64,000 nucleotides of DNA from NCBI GenBank assembly GCA_001442925.1, contig LDXX01000007.1, forward strand, positions 62,001 through 126,000. Direction: 5' to 3'. Each line of letters opens with the position of its first letter. Position 1 is the first letter of the stretch. The translations under genes were made by a program, and so were the position numbers. Below are positions 28,491 to 37,737 of the stretch, piece by piece. This DNA comes from Candidatus Kryptonium thompsonii. GTDB taxonomy: Bacteria; Bacteroidota; Ignavibacteria; Kryptoniales; Kryptoniaceae. Below the pieces are notes generated by a model. The model worked only from the letters and a program-made list of their open reading frames with translations. It was not told where the DNA came from and searched no databases.

Positions 28491-31400
28491 TTACTGTGTT
28501 GCAAGTTGTGGTTGTTGTCTTGTCGATGATTTTACCTCAAGAATTTTTTGAATTATAAATGCCCTTTGCTTTTTTATGAATCCCCTCATCATCAAATCTT
28601 CATTTCTATCAAAATATTTTCTCCCCTCAATCCATGTCTGTTCACAGATTGTATATGTTGAAAGCGGATTTCCACTCCAAATTACGAAGTCGGCGTGTTT
28701 CCCAGGTTCAAGTGAGCCAACATATTTATCAATTCGCAGTTGTTTGGCTGGATTTATTGTAACAAGTTTTAATGCTTCCTCTTCTGTCAGACCACCGTAT
28801 TTAACAGCCTTAGCAGCCTCAAGATTTAACCTTCTGGCGAGTTCATCACTGTCGGAGTTGAAAGATGTGATCACGCCAACTTTTTCCATCAAAGTTCCAT
28901 TGTGGGGAATTGCGTCGTAAACCTCAAATTTATAAGCCCACCAATCGCTAAATGTTGACGCACCTGCTCCGTGTTTTGCAATTGCTTCAGCTATTTTATA
29001 TCCCTCAAGCACATGTTGTAATGTTGCAATTCTAAATCCAAAATCCTCAGCGACCCTTAAAAGCATAAGAATTTCATCTTGTCTATAAGAGTGCGCGTGA
29101 ACAAGACGCTGACCTTTTAAGATTTCAAGTAGCGCCTCAAGTTGGAGATCCCTTCTTGGTGGAATTAAAATTTTCTTTTTGCTTTCTTCCCTATAAGTGT
29201 TCCATGCTTTTTCATAATCAAGGGCAGATTTAAAGGCATCCCTTATAATTTGTTCAACTCCCATTCTTGTTTGCGGGTATCTTGTGGTGTATCTGTCACC
29301 CCAGTTACTCTGCTTAACATTTTCGCCAAGTGCAAATTTAATTCCAGCGGGTGCTTCTTTAAATATCAACTCATCAGCTAATAAACCCCACCTATATTTT
29401 ATAACCGCATTCTGTCCACCTATCGGGTTAGCTGAACCATGTAAAATATTAGCAGCGGTGACCCCACCCGCGAGCTGTCGGTATATGTTAATATCATCAC
29501 TATTTATAACATCTTGAATCCTAACTTCGGCTGTTATAGCTTGCGTTGACTCGTTAACTCCGCCCGATATCGCTGTGTGGGAGTGAGCGTCAATTATGCC
29601 AGGGGTTACATGTTTTCCTGTTGCATCAATTACAACAGCGCCTTTTGGTGGCTCAATGTTTTTTCCAATTTTTTCAATTATACCACGGCGTATGAGCATA
29701 TCTGCGTTTTCAAGTTTACCGAGATTTGAGCATGTCCATATCGTTGCATTTTTGACCAAAACATATTCGGGTTGTTCAGGTTGTTTGGCAAAACCAAATG
29801 CTCCATCAGGGTAGACAACAGGTAAAGGTTCAAATTTAACTTTTTTAACTCTTTGCGGCGTTTCATCTCTTGGTTCTGAAATTTTAACAGCGCTAAATGT
29901 TAATCTTTCACCACTCAAAAGTTCTGCATAACCTTCGATTTTATCTTTCTTTACAAAGGCTGAAATCCTTACCACTCCGCTTATCCCAACCGAATCACCA
30001 TTGAAAGCAAGAGTTAAGTTGTTATCAAGTAAACTTACCGTAATAAGATTAACTGATTTATCATTCTTTTTAATCCTACCTCTTAAGCTTTTCAATTGAC
30101 CTGTTATGCTGAGATTTAGAGTGTCTTTATTCAAATATGCCTTCCATTCTCCCCTTGGATCAAATTCGGGTAATCCCTCAACATCATATTTTTTGCCATC
30201 GATCCATACTTGTAATATTTTTGCGCCATCTTCAAATATATTTTTATTCGTAACTACGAAATTTGCCATTTTACCTGGTTCTATTGAGCCAAGTAATTTA
30301 TCAACCCCGATAAGTTTTGCAGGTGTAATTGTCAAAGCCGAAAGCGCAACATCTTGTGGCAAGCCTCTTTCAACTGCTTCTCGAACTTTTTGTAAAAACT
30401 CCGATGTATTTTCAAGCCGATATGTTGTAAACGCGAATGTTATACCTGCTTCATACAATCTTTTCGGGTTTTCTGGAGCATTATACCAATGTTTTAGGGT
30501 TCTAAGGTCGATGTTATCCGCGTCGTCTGGGTTTTCAACATCTGGTGGCTTTGGAAAGTTAACGGGCAATATAACTGGGAAACCTGTATTTTTTATAGCT
30601 TCCGCTCTTCGATATTCATAGCCACTTCCGATCATCGCTGCGTTAAGTGAAAATTCCTTTGCAATTTTTGCACATCTTAAAAAGTCAAGCTCATCGTTTG
30701 TTTCAAAAGTAACTAATTCACCTTTTAACGCACCTTGCAAAGCTTCAAGCGAAGAATTTACCTCTGGTCGTTGAAGTGATGGATTTTTATAGAACGCATC
30801 CCACGCAGATGCATACCATTGTGCATCGAGAAATGTTTGGCGAATTAAAGCGATGTTCCCCATCAAAGAGTTCGGATAGATATCTCTGCCGAAACCAAGA
30901 ACAAAGGCAATATGATGGGCAACTTGGGGTTTGATTGCGACATTATTTGGTGATTTGTCATCTGCAAGTGTAACAAGAACACTTTTACCTTTGAAAATTC
31001 CTTCAGTCGGAACCGAAAGGACGGCTACAAAGCCTTGAGCTCTTAGCTTTTCAGCTTCCTTTGGATCGGGTGAAAATTCGTTAATCGCAAGCTTATCGGA
31101 AAGCACGTTTGGGTTCCAGTTTGGAGCTCCTTTTTCTGGTTTTGGTTGTTGAGCTATAGGCGTAGGTTGTTGAGCTTCCCTCTGAGTTTGTTCCCTTCGC
31201 TTTGGCATCCCATAATTTGTGTAAAGATCGATAAAGCCTGGATAAAGCACCTTGCCCGATAGATCAATAATTTGTGCATCCTCAGGTATTTGAACATCCG
31301 CACCAACAGCCTGAATTATCCCGTTTCGGACAACAACCGTGCCCTTCTCAATTACTTTTCCTGGAGATTGAACAATTTTAACATTGGTAAATGCAAAAAC

Positions 31401-31502
31401 CTTGGGTGGGTTATCGCGTAAGCCTTCAACAGGCTTCGTATATTGTTGAGCGAAAAGCAAAATTGGAAATGTGAATAGTAGAATGAATAAAATTTTTCGC
31501 AT
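28491..31502 (-). CDS. Secreted double amidohydrolase (one degenerate, one intact domain)
   Basis: This 1003-residue secreted protein (signal ending at LLFAQQ) has two amidohydrolase units separated by a beta-rich linker (about residues 455-580). In the first unit the HxH site is lost (IDLYTNYG). In the second it is intact: IDAHSHTAISGG, then VHAHSYR, LQHVLEG and FNSDSDE supply the metal ligands. Both units end with the typical GSIEPGK or GSLEPGK segment. By family the active unit hydrolyses cyclic amides or dipeptides in the periplasm. The ATG at 31502 has a GGAGGTG ribosome site; an upstream in-frame GTG sits inside that site. Confidence 0.85.
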   Translation of the reverse strand: MRKILFILLFTFPILLFAQQYTKPVEGLRDNPPKVFAFTNVKIVQSPGKVIEKGTVVVRNGIIQAVGADVQIPEDAQIIDLSGKVLYPGFIDLYTNYGMPKRREQTQREAQQPTPIAQQPKPEKGAPNWNPNVLSDKLAINEFSPDPKEAEKLRAQGFVAVLSVPTEGIFKGKSVLVTLADDKSPNNVAIKPQVAHHIAFVLGFGRDIYPNSLMGNIALIRQTFLDAQWYASAWDAFYKNPSLQRPEVNSSLEALQGALKGELVTFETNDELDFLRCAKIAKEFSLNAAMIGSGYEYRRAEAIKNTGFPVILPVNFPKPPDVENPDDADNIDLRTLKHWYNAPENPKRLYEAGITFAFTTYRLENTSEFLQKVREAVERGLPQDVALSALTITPAKLIGVDKLLGSIEPGKMANFVVTNKNIFEDGAKILQVWIDGKKYDVEGLPEFDPRGEWKAYLNKDTLNLSITGQLKSLRGRIKKNDKSVNLITVSLLDNNLTLAFNGDSVGISGVVRISAFVKKDKIEGYAELLSGERLTFSAVKISEPRDETPQRVKKVKFEPLPVVYPDGAFGFAKQPEQPEYVLVKNATIWTCSNLGKLENADMLIRRGIIEKIGKNIEPPKGAVVIDATGKHVTPGIIDAHSHTAISGGVNESTQAITAEVRIQDVINSDDINIYRQLAGGVTAANILHGSANPIGGQNAVIKYRWGLLADELIFKEAPAGIKFALGENVKQSNWGDRYTTRYPQTRMGVEQIIRDAFKSALDYEKAWNTYREESKKKILIPPRRDLQLEALLEILKGQRLVHAHSYRQDEILMLLRVAEDFGFRIATLQHVLEGYKIAEAIAKHGAGASTFSDWWAYKFEVYDAIPHNGTLMEKVGVITSFNSDSDELARRLNLEAAKAVKYGGLTEEEALKLVTINPAKQLRIDKYVGSLEPGKHADFVIWSGNPLSTYTICEQTWIEGRKYFDRNEDLMMRGFIKKQRAFIIQKILEVKSSTRQQPQLATQ

Positions 31503-31581
31503 CTTTTTCACCTCCGCTTTTTGTTAATTTAAGGTTTTAATTTTTTCTTTTTAGTCGTATCACTTGGATTAAATGTTTCAA

Positions 31582-31656
31582 AAATAAAAAGCGGTGAGGG
31601 GCGAGGGAGGAACCCACTCACCGCGGGGGATAGCCCTGGGCGGGGATAACCCAGGG
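31582..31656 (-). terminator. Terminator hairpin pair downstream of gatB
   Basis: On the minus strand a first hairpin (31650-31656 with 31634-31640, seven base pairs) is followed by a second with an eight-base-pair closing stem (31617-31624 with 31591-31598). A T-rich tract follows at once (complement of 31582-31590). The second hairpin is a good rho-independent terminator for gatB. Both hairpins are very GC-rich compared with the surrounding sequence. Confidence 0.75.
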
Positions 31657-31678
31657 TGTGGGAAAACATCAAGACCTC

Positions 31679-33139
31679 TTACCCATTAACTTTTACTCTC
31701 ATTTCCTCAAGCTTTCTTTTTAAAACTTCATTTACTATTTTGGGGTTAGCTTTACCCTTTGTTAATTTCATAACTTCACCAACGAAATATCCAAATAATT
31801 TATCTTTCCCAGCAAAGTACCTTTCTACATTTTCTTTATTGCCTTCAAGCACTTTTACGACCACTTCTTCAATGAAACTTTCATCACTTATCTGGAGAAG
31901 CCCTTTTCTTTCAATTAAAGAATCAGGTTCTTCACCAGTTTCAGATATTTCCTCAAGTACCATCTTCGCCGTTGTCTGATTGATTTTGCCCTCATTTACC
32001 AAGTTAATCAACATCGCCAGATGCTCTGGCTTCACTTTAAAATCAGCAATGTCAATCTGACGCTCATTTAAAATTTTTAAAACCTCAACCATTATCCAGT
32101 TGCTTACAGATTTATAGTCATCAATATATTTCACACATTGCTCATAGTAATCGGCAAGGGCTTTTGAAGAAGTTAAAACCTCGGCATCATATTTCGGTAA
32201 TTTGTATTGTTTCATAAATCTATCTCGTTTCTCCTCAGGTAGCTCAGGTAGCGACTTTTTAATTTCATTTATCCATTCCTCGGGGACAACAACTGGAACA
32301 AGATCGGGCTCGGGGAAATATCTATAGTCATGTGCTTCTTCCTTTGAGCGCATCGGTCTTACAACCCCAGCACCTGCATCCCAAAGCAACGTTTCCTGAA
32401 TAACGGTTCCGCCACTTTCAAGAATTTGAATTTGACGGTTTATCTCATATTCAAGCGCTTTTTCAACATTCTTAATTGAATTCATATTTTTAACCTCTGT
32501 CTTCGTCCCAAGTTTTTTCTCGCCTTTCAGCCTAACTGAAACATTGGCATCACATCTTAGCGAACCTTCTTCCATGTTGCCATCGCATATATCGAGATAT
32601 TGGACAAGTTGTCTAATCTTTGTCAAATAAAGCGCAGCCTCTTGCGGTGTGTTTATGTCTGGCTCAGTTACAATCTCAAGAAGTGGAACCCCGCACCTGT
32701 TTATGTCGATAAGTGTATCAACATCTTGATCATGAATTGATTTACCAGCATCTTCTTCCATGTGAATTCTTCTCAATCTGATTTTTTTCTTTTCACCGTT
32801 TTTAAGTTCAATCTCAACATAGCCATCGTAACAAATTGGTTCTTCATACTGCGAAATCTGATAGCCTTTCGGGAGGTCGGGATAGAAATAATTTTTTCTG
32901 GCAAAAATTGAATAGGTTCGGATTTTGCAATGAGTGGCAAGTCCAAGCTTTATTGCAAATTCAACAACCCTTTTGTTCAAGACAGGCAAAGTCCCAGGCA
33001 TGCCGAGGCAAATTGGGCAGACATTTGAATTCGGCGGAAGTCCAAACTTGGTCGAACAACCGCAAAAGGCTTTTGAATTCGTCAGAAGTTGAGCATGGAT
33101 TTCAAGACCTATAACCGCTTCATATTTATCGGCAAACAT
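31679..33139 (-). CDS. gatB: Asp-tRNA(Asn)/Glu-tRNA(Gln) amidotransferase subunit B
   Basis: GatB binds the misacylated tRNA and performs the kinase/transamidase step of the GatCAB complex. The 486-residue protein begins with the typical [21 protein letters not shown] and a zinc-type CGCS...CPIC set, followed by [10 protein letters not shown] and the [14 protein letters not shown] segment. The C-terminal YqeY-like tail domain ends with [16 protein letters not shown]. gatA and gatC are not in the window. It is transcribed away from the ComEA-like gene. Confidence 0.96.
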   Translation of the reverse strand: MFADKYEAVIGLEIHAQLLTNSKAFCGCSTKFGLPPNSNVCPICLGMPGTLPVLNKRVVEFAIKLGLATHCKIRTYSIFARKNYFYPDLPKGYQISQYEEPICYDGYVEIELKNGEKKKIRLRRIHMEEDAGKSIHDQDVDTLIDINRCGVPLLEIVTEPDINTPQEAALYLTKIRQLVQYLDICDGNMEEGSLRCDANVSVRLKGEKKLGTKTEVKNMNSIKNVEKALEYEINRQIQILESGGTVIQETLLWDAGAGVVRPMRSKEEAHDYRYFPEPDLVPVVVPEEWINEIKKSLPELPEEKRDRFMKQYKLPKYDAEVLTSSKALADYYEQCVKYIDDYKSVSNWIMVEVLKILNERQIDIADFKVKPEHLAMLINLVNEGKINQTTAKMVLEEISETGEEPDSLIERKGLLQISDESFIEEVVVKVLEGNKENVERYFAGKDKLFGYFVGEVMKLTKGKANPKIVNEVLKRKLEEMRVKVNG

Positions 33140-33246
33140 GGGAACTTAAATCGTTTTCTTTTTTGAAAGTTAAAAAAATTATCAGAATAAAGCAAACCGA
33201 TAGGCTATTTTAAATAAATTTCAAGCGCTCGTTGCCAGGATGATTC

Positions 33247-33774
33247 TTGATAAAGTTGAAATATTTTTTTAAATTTGAAAAGTCTAAAAAATTCAATTTG
33301 CCTTTGAGAAATCTCATTAGAAAAATAAACGATGCAATCGGATTAACGAAATCGGAAAGCATTGTTTTTTGGTTTTTAATACTTGCCTTTACTTTCGGAA
33401 TCGTTGTAAAACTTGTTTATGGCGACGCTGTGAAGGATGAATCTTCAAAGTTTGATTATTCGGTCTTTGATGAAGAGTTTGAAAAAAGGTCGGCTGAAAT
33501 CGAAAAATTTGTTTCGAATAAAAGCAATACTATATCTGAAAATTTCGTTGGGAAAGACGCAGAATCCGTAATTTCATCATTTAAAGTGAATATAAACACA
33601 GCTACCAAGGAAGAGTTGATGAAAATCCCAGGCATTGGCCCGAAGACGGCTGAACAGATAATCAAACATAGGGAAGTTTACGGTGAATTTAAAAGAATTG
33701 AGGATATAATGAATGTTAAAGGTATAGGTCAAAAGAAGTTTGAAAAAATGAAAAATTATTTAACAACAAACTAA
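33247..33774 (+). CDS. ComEA-like helix-hairpin-helix protein
   Basis: A single membrane helix (about residues 38-58, IVFWFLILAFTFGIVVKLV in short) anchors the protein, and the C-terminal 65 residues form a double HhH domain: VNINTATKEELMKIPGIGP and IEDIMNVKGIGQKKFEKM. This is the ComEA type, which binds double-stranded DNA outside the membrane during natural transformation. The start is a TTG at 33247; no ATG gives a complete N-terminus. It is followed by pilin-like and PilM-like genes, which fits a DNA uptake or pilus role. Confidence 0.75.
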   Translation: MIKLKYFFKFEKSKKFNLPLRNLIRKINDAIGLTKSESIVFWFLILAFTFGIVVKLVYGDAVKDESSKFDYSVFDEEFEKRSAEIEKFVSNKSNTISENFVGKDAESVISSFKVNINTATKEELMKIPGIGPKTAEQIIKHREVYGEFKRIEDIMNVKGIGQKKFEKMKNYLTTN

Positions 33775-33791
33775 AACGAAAGGAGAGGAAA

Positions 33792-34232
33792 ATGGCACAA
33801 GCAAAGGCGAAAGGTTCAATCATACTTGAAATTTTGATAGTTGTTTTAACTGGAATTCTGATCTACACAATTTACGATCCTGCGATGAAGATTAGAGCTG
33901 AAGAGGAGCTGAAAAAGGTATGCAGATTTAGAATGAAGAATATAAGGCAGGCTGAGCTTAGATACTTTGACGAATACGAGAGATATACAGGAAACATCGA
34001 CTCACTCATCGCATTCATAAAAGAAAAGGCTTTGCCTGATTCAATTTTCTTCTCAACCGCCGCAGAAAAATTTAACCCCGACTCACTTCGTCGCTGTCCA
34101 AGGATAAATGAACCTTATATAATGGGTGCTGACTCGCTTGGTAAGTATTACTGGGTTGAGTGTCCATATGGTCATGGAACAATTGGCTCAAAGGAGAAAC
34201 CAGAGGATGTGAATAAAGTCTCATGGGAGTAA
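33792..34232 (+). CDS. Membrane-anchored pilin-like protein of unknown function
   Basis: The 146-residue protein has an N-terminal membrane helix (about residues 11-29) directly followed by a charged, helical stretch and a soluble domain with several paired Cys residues (CRFRM, RRCPRI, VECPYGHG). The helix-then-soluble layout resembles a pseudopilin, but the usual cleavage motif with Glu at position 5 of the helix is not clear. A strong GGAGAGG ribosome site precedes it. Neighbours are a ComEA-like gene and a PilM-like gene. Confidence 0.5.
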   Translation: MAQAKAKGSIILEILIVVLTGILIYTIYDPAMKIRAEEELKKVCRFRMKNIRQAELRYFDEYERYTGNIDSLIAFIKEKALPDSIFFSTAAEKFNPDSLRRCPRINEPYIMGADSLGKYYWVECPYGHGTIGSKEKPEDVNKVSWE

Positions 34233-35114
34233 ATGATATTTATCACCGCAAAATTGGGCGGAGAACGACTTGATTTAGTAGAAGTCGAAGAACTTTCAAA
34301 GAAGCTAATTTTAAAAAAAACTTTAAGCTATAACATAAATCTCAATTCATTTTCGCCTGGAAAAGTTGAGGAGATAGCATCGCTTATTTCTTCATCAATC
34401 AGGATAAATGAAAAAATTACACGGATTTCATTTTGTCTTGAAACTGATTTTGCTTTTTTAAATGTGATCCCTGTTGATGCGGATTTGCCAGATCAAGATT
34501 TAAATGAACATTTACTTTGGGAAATTTCACAGTATTTCCCCGATGAATCAGGTCAAGGTTTCATAGTTAAAGGTTATAAATTTGGTAGCGGTAAGATACA
34601 ACGACTGCTTATCGCTGGCGTAAGGAAAGAGATAGTTTCGTTTTTAAAATCTATAGTTGATAGATTGAATTTGAAAATTCAGATAATTGATATTGACCAT
34701 TTCTCTGCCGAAAATTGTTTAAGGGAAAGGATAAGCCCTGTGAGATCACGCTATTTTTACAGCGATTTCATGCTTGTGGGGTTAAAGCGTAAAAGGATTG
34801 ATGTCAGCGTTTTTAAAGATTATGAGTTTCAAAGGTATTTTTATTGGATCGTTGGCAATGAATCAGACCTGAGATATTTTGTGATAAAATTAATAAATGA
34901 CAATGTTCTGGCTGGATTTGAAAAATTTGTTTTTTATGGAGATGTGCTTGATGGAAATATGATCGACTTTATAAGTGGTATGCTTGGAAATAAATTTTTA
35001 GTTTTAAATCCACTTGATTCGCCTTTGTTTCTTGATGTAAAGGTTGACCCAAAATTGGCACCTGTCTATGCACCGAATATAGGTTTAGCTTTCAGGATGT
35101 TATGGTCAGAATAA
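34233..35114 (+). CDS. PilM/GspL-like actin-fold protein
   Basis: The 293-residue soluble protein has the general PilM layout: an N-terminal strand-rich lobe, a middle segment with ETDFAFLNVIPVD and LNEHLLWEISQYFP, and the typical end PVYAPNIGLAFRM. PilM is the cytoplasmic ATP-binding platform of type IV pili and competence systems. Sequence is divergent and nucleotide-binding residues are not certain. It starts directly after the pilin-like gene's stop and overlaps rsmD by 13 bases. Confidence 0.55.
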   Translation: MIFITAKLGGERLDLVEVEELSKKLILKKTLSYNINLNSFSPGKVEEIASLISSSIRINEKITRISFCLETDFAFLNVIPVDADLPDQDLNEHLLWEISQYFPDESGQGFIVKGYKFGSGKIQRLLIAGVRKEIVSFLKSIVDRLNLKIQIIDIDHFSAENCLRERISPVRSRYFYSDFMLVGLKRKRIDVSVFKDYEFQRYFYWIVGNESDLRYFVIKLINDNVLAGFEKFVFYGDVLDGNMIDFISGMLGNKFLVLNPLDSPLFLDVKVDPKLAPVYAPNIGLAFRMLWSE

Positions 35115-35656
35115 TTACTGGGAAATATAAAGGGCGTTTGTTGAAGCTTGCTAAGGGAAACGATATAAGACCAACTTCTGATAGGGTGAAGGAAGCACTT
35201 TTTAATGTTCTCGCAAGTAGGATTAATTTTGAAAACCTTTTAGTTCTTGATTTATTCGCTGGAACTGGTGCACTTGGTTTTGAGGCGCTGAGTAGAGGAG
35301 CTGAAAAGGTTATTTTCGTTGACAATCATCGTGGAGCTTTGAGGATGATAAAAGAGAATGCGCAAATGCTCGGTTGCTCTGAAAAAGTTTTTGTAGTTAA
35401 TGACGACGCTTTAAATTTCATCGAATATACCAATGAGAAATTTGACCTTATCTTTGCAGATCCCCCCTATATGTATCCCCATATTGATAAACTTGTTCAC
35501 AAAATTTGGGAAAAGAAGTTGTTGAGCGAGATTGGATTCTTTTCACTTGAGCACGATTCGGGTATTGTTTTCACATCTGAAACGACACCTTTTGAGGTTG
35601 AAACAAGGAGAGCGTTTGGGAAGACTGCATTCACAATTTTTAAATATAAGGAGTGA
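35102..35656 (+). CDS. rsmD: 16S rRNA (guanine(966)-N2)-methyltransferase
   Basis: RsmD methylates G966 of 16S rRNA. The 184-residue protein starts with VRIITGKYKGRLLKL and has the SAM-binding motif VLDLFAGTGALGFEALSRGA and the catalytic DPPY motif (FADPPYMYP). The order rsmD-coaD is common in bacteria. It overlaps the PilM-like gene by 13 bases and coaD follows after six bases. Confidence 0.93.
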   Translation: MVRIITGKYKGRLLKLAKGNDIRPTSDRVKEALFNVLASRINFENLLVLDLFAGTGALGFEALSRGAEKVIFVDNHRGALRMIKENAQMLGCSEKVFVVNDDALNFIEYTNEKFDLIFADPPYMYPHIDKLVHKIWEKKLLSEIGFFSLEHDSGIVFTSETTPFEVETRRAFGKTAFTIFKYKE

Positions 35657-35662
35657 TGAAAG

Positions 35663-36166
35663 GTGAAAAGAATTGCAATTTACCCAGGGACATTTGATCC
35701 GATAACGAATGGACATATCGATGTGATAGAGCGTGCGTCAAGATTATTTGATAAAGTTATAGTCACCGTCGCAAAGAATGTCGCCAAAACACCACTCTTT
35801 ACAGTTGAAGAGAGAATCAAAATGATTAAAGAAGTTGTGAAAAATTTTGATAATGTTGAAGTTGATAGTTTTGACGGTCTTCTTGTTGATTACGCAAAGA
35901 TGAAAAATGCGGTTGCTATAATAAGGGGGTTACGTGCAGTTTCAGACTTTGAGTATGAATTTCAGATGGCTCTGATGAACAGAAAGATATGTGATATAAC
36001 AACCGTCTTTCTTGTTCCCCACGAGAAATACACATATTTAAATTCGACGATAGTTCGAGAGATAGCTTCATTTGGTGGAGATGTTAGCAACTTCGTTCCG
36101 AAGATAGTTGAGAAAATGCTTAAGGAGAAGTTTAAACAAAAGCGAAATATGAGAAGGAAAGCTTGA
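35663..36166 (+). CDS. coaD: Phosphopantetheine adenylyltransferase
   Basis: CoaD transfers AMP to 4'-phosphopantetheine in coenzyme A synthesis. The 167-residue protein begins with IAIYPGTFDPITNGHIDVIERA (nucleotidyltransferase TxGH-type motif, here TNGH) and has IIRGLRAVSDFEYEFQMA and the ISSxxxR-equivalent NSTIVREIASFGG. It starts with GTG preceded by GAAAGG. Its stop codon overlaps the start of the next gene (TGATG). Confidence 0.96.
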   Translation: MKRIAIYPGTFDPITNGHIDVIERASRLFDKVIVTVAKNVAKTPLFTVEERIKMIKEVVKNFDNVEVDSFDGLLVDYAKMKNAVAIIRGLRAVSDFEYEFQMALMNRKICDITTVFLVPHEKYTYLNSTIVREIASFGGDVSNFVPKIVEKMLKEKFKQKRNMRRKA

Positions 36167-37359
36167 TGCCGAAACTTTCTGAAAAAATACTTAACTTGGC
36201 TGAGTCAGAAACACTACGCATCTCCGCACTTGCAAAAAATATGAAAGCCCAAGGTATTGATGTCGTTTCTTTAAGCGCTGGTGAGCCAGATTTTCCAACG
36301 CCTGAGCATGTAAAAGAAGCAGCGATTCAAGCGATTAAAGAAAATTTTACAAAATACACACAAAATCAAGGAATACCGGAGTTAATAAATGCAATAATTG
36401 AAAAGTTTCGGCGTGATAATAACATTGAATATAAACCCACCGAGATACTTGTATCAAACGGCGCCAAACATTCAATTTTTAATGCTTTGCAAGCGATATG
36501 TAATCCTGGTGATGAAGTGATAATCCCAGCTCCATACTGGGTAAGTTATCCATCGATGGTTGCTCTTGTAGATGCGAAACCGGTTATTTTGAAAACTGAT
36601 ATAAGGTCAAGTTTTAAAATAACCCCAGAACAACTTAAAGAAACAATAACAGAGAAGACGAAGGCATTAATTTTTAATTCACCGTCAAATCCAACTGGAA
36701 CAGTTTATACTGAAGATGAGATAAGAAAGATCGCTGAGGTTGTATATGAAAAAAATATCTTTGTGATTTCGGATGAAATTTATGAGAAAATCATTTATGA
36801 AGGAAAACATTTTAGCATGGCTTCAATTAAAGAGTTGAAAAACCTTGTCATAACTATCAACGGTGTTTCGAAAGCATATGCTATGACGGGCTGGAGAATC
36901 GGTTATCTTGGGGCAAGTGAAGAAATTGTCAAACTTGCGAACAAGGTTCAAGGGCAAATGACTTCAAATGCAAGTTCAATTTCTCAAAAAGCAGCACTTG
37001 CTGCGCTAACCGGACCACAGGAGCCAGTTCGAAAAATGGTAAATGAATTCAAAATAAGGCGTGATTTTCTTTGTTCTGAATTGAAGCAGATTCCAGGAAT
37101 TGAAGTTTTTGTCCCATCGGGTGCTTTTTATGTGTTTCCGAAGGTTTCAGCTTACTATGGACGAAGTTATAATGGTATGGTTATAAAGAATTCAAACGAT
37201 TTTTGTGAGTTTCTTTTGAAAGAAGAAAAACTTGCAATCATTCCCGGAGATGCCTTTGGAATGGATGAATATGTTAGGATTTCTTACGCTGCTTCAATGG
37301 AAGAGTTAATGAAAGGAGTTGAAAGATTCAGAAGGGCAATTGAAAAGTTGAGTGATTAA
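36166..37359 (+). CDS. Class I aminotransferase (aspartate aminotransferase type)
   Basis: The 397-residue PLP enzyme has the class I features SAGEPDFPTPEHVK, NSPSNPTGTVY, VISDEIYEKIIYEG and the Schiff-base lysine in NGVSKAYAMTGWRIGYLG. The closing RISYAASMEELMKGVERF holds the Arg that binds the substrate carboxylate. It most resembles the AspC/prephenate aminotransferase Ib subgroup, so aspartate or prephenate are likely amino-group partners. The ATG at 36166 overlaps the coaD stop. Confidence 0.92.
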   Translation: MPKLSEKILNLAESETLRISALAKNMKAQGIDVVSLSAGEPDFPTPEHVKEAAIQAIKENFTKYTQNQGIPELINAIIEKFRRDNNIEYKPTEILVSNGAKHSIFNALQAICNPGDEVIIPAPYWVSYPSMVALVDAKPVILKTDIRSSFKITPEQLKETITEKTKALIFNSPSNPTGTVYTEDEIRKIAEVVYEKNIFVISDEIYEKIIYEGKHFSMASIKELKNLVITINGVSKAYAMTGWRIGYLGASEEIVKLANKVQGQMTSNASSISQKAALAALTGPQEPVRKMVNEFKIRRDFLCSELKQIPGIEVFVPSGAFYVFPKVSAYYGRSYNGMVIKNSNDFCEFLLKEEKLAIIPGDAFGMDEYVRISYAASMEELMKGVERFRRAIEKLSD

Positions 37360-37449
37360 CTTAAGGTTTGAAACCATTTGGTAATTTTGTTTTGTTATTT
37401 AAATATGCAAAAGCAAATCAAAAACAAAAGGAGGTGAAATGAGTTAGGT

Positions 37450-37698
37450 ATGCCAATCTATGAATATCAATGCGATAGTTGTGGCTATATCTTTGAGGAA
37501 TTTCAGGGGATAAACGATCAGACAGTTATAATTTGCCCAAAATGTGGCGGAAGCGCAAAAAGAAAAATAAGTGCTGGCGTTGGATTAATTTTCAAAGGTT
37601 CAGGGTTCTATATAACTGATTACAAACGTGGTAATTCATCATCAAAATCAAAAAGTGAATCAGAATCGGGGGGATCAAAGTCTGAAAAATCCGATTGA
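37450..37698 (+). CDS. FmdB-type zinc ribbon protein
   Basis: The 82-residue protein has the opening MPIYEYQCDSCGYIFEEFQ and a second pair CPKCGG, a complete zinc ribbon of the FmdB/CxxC-CxxC-SSSS family. The C-terminus is a low-complexity Ser/Lys/Glu tail. The family is thought to act in regulation, without clear proof. An AGGAGGTGA ribosome site lies about 20 bases upstream, so spacing is unusual; another in-frame start was not found. Confidence 0.85.
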   Translation: MPIYEYQCDSCGYIFEEFQGINDQTVIICPKCGGSAKRKISAGVGLIFKGSGFYITDYKRGNSSSKSKSESESGGSKSEKSD

Positions 37699-37710
37699 TG
37701 AACAAATCAG

Positions 37711-37727
37711 GGGCGGGTTTCCCGCCC
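37711..37727. terminator. Intrinsic terminator hairpin between convergent genes
   Basis: A perfect seven-base-pair GC stem (37711-37717 with 37721-37727) with a TTT loop lies 13 bases after the FmdB gene and 11 bases before the end of the minus-strand phosphotransacylase gene. AT-rich tracts flank both sides, so it could stop transcription in either direction. Confidence 0.7.
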
Positions 37728-37737
37728 AAATTTAATT

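Noticed and set aside
30106-30621. 171-codon open frame opposite the double amidohydrolase
   Set aside because: Antisense shadow of a conserved coding region; no ribosome site or family match.
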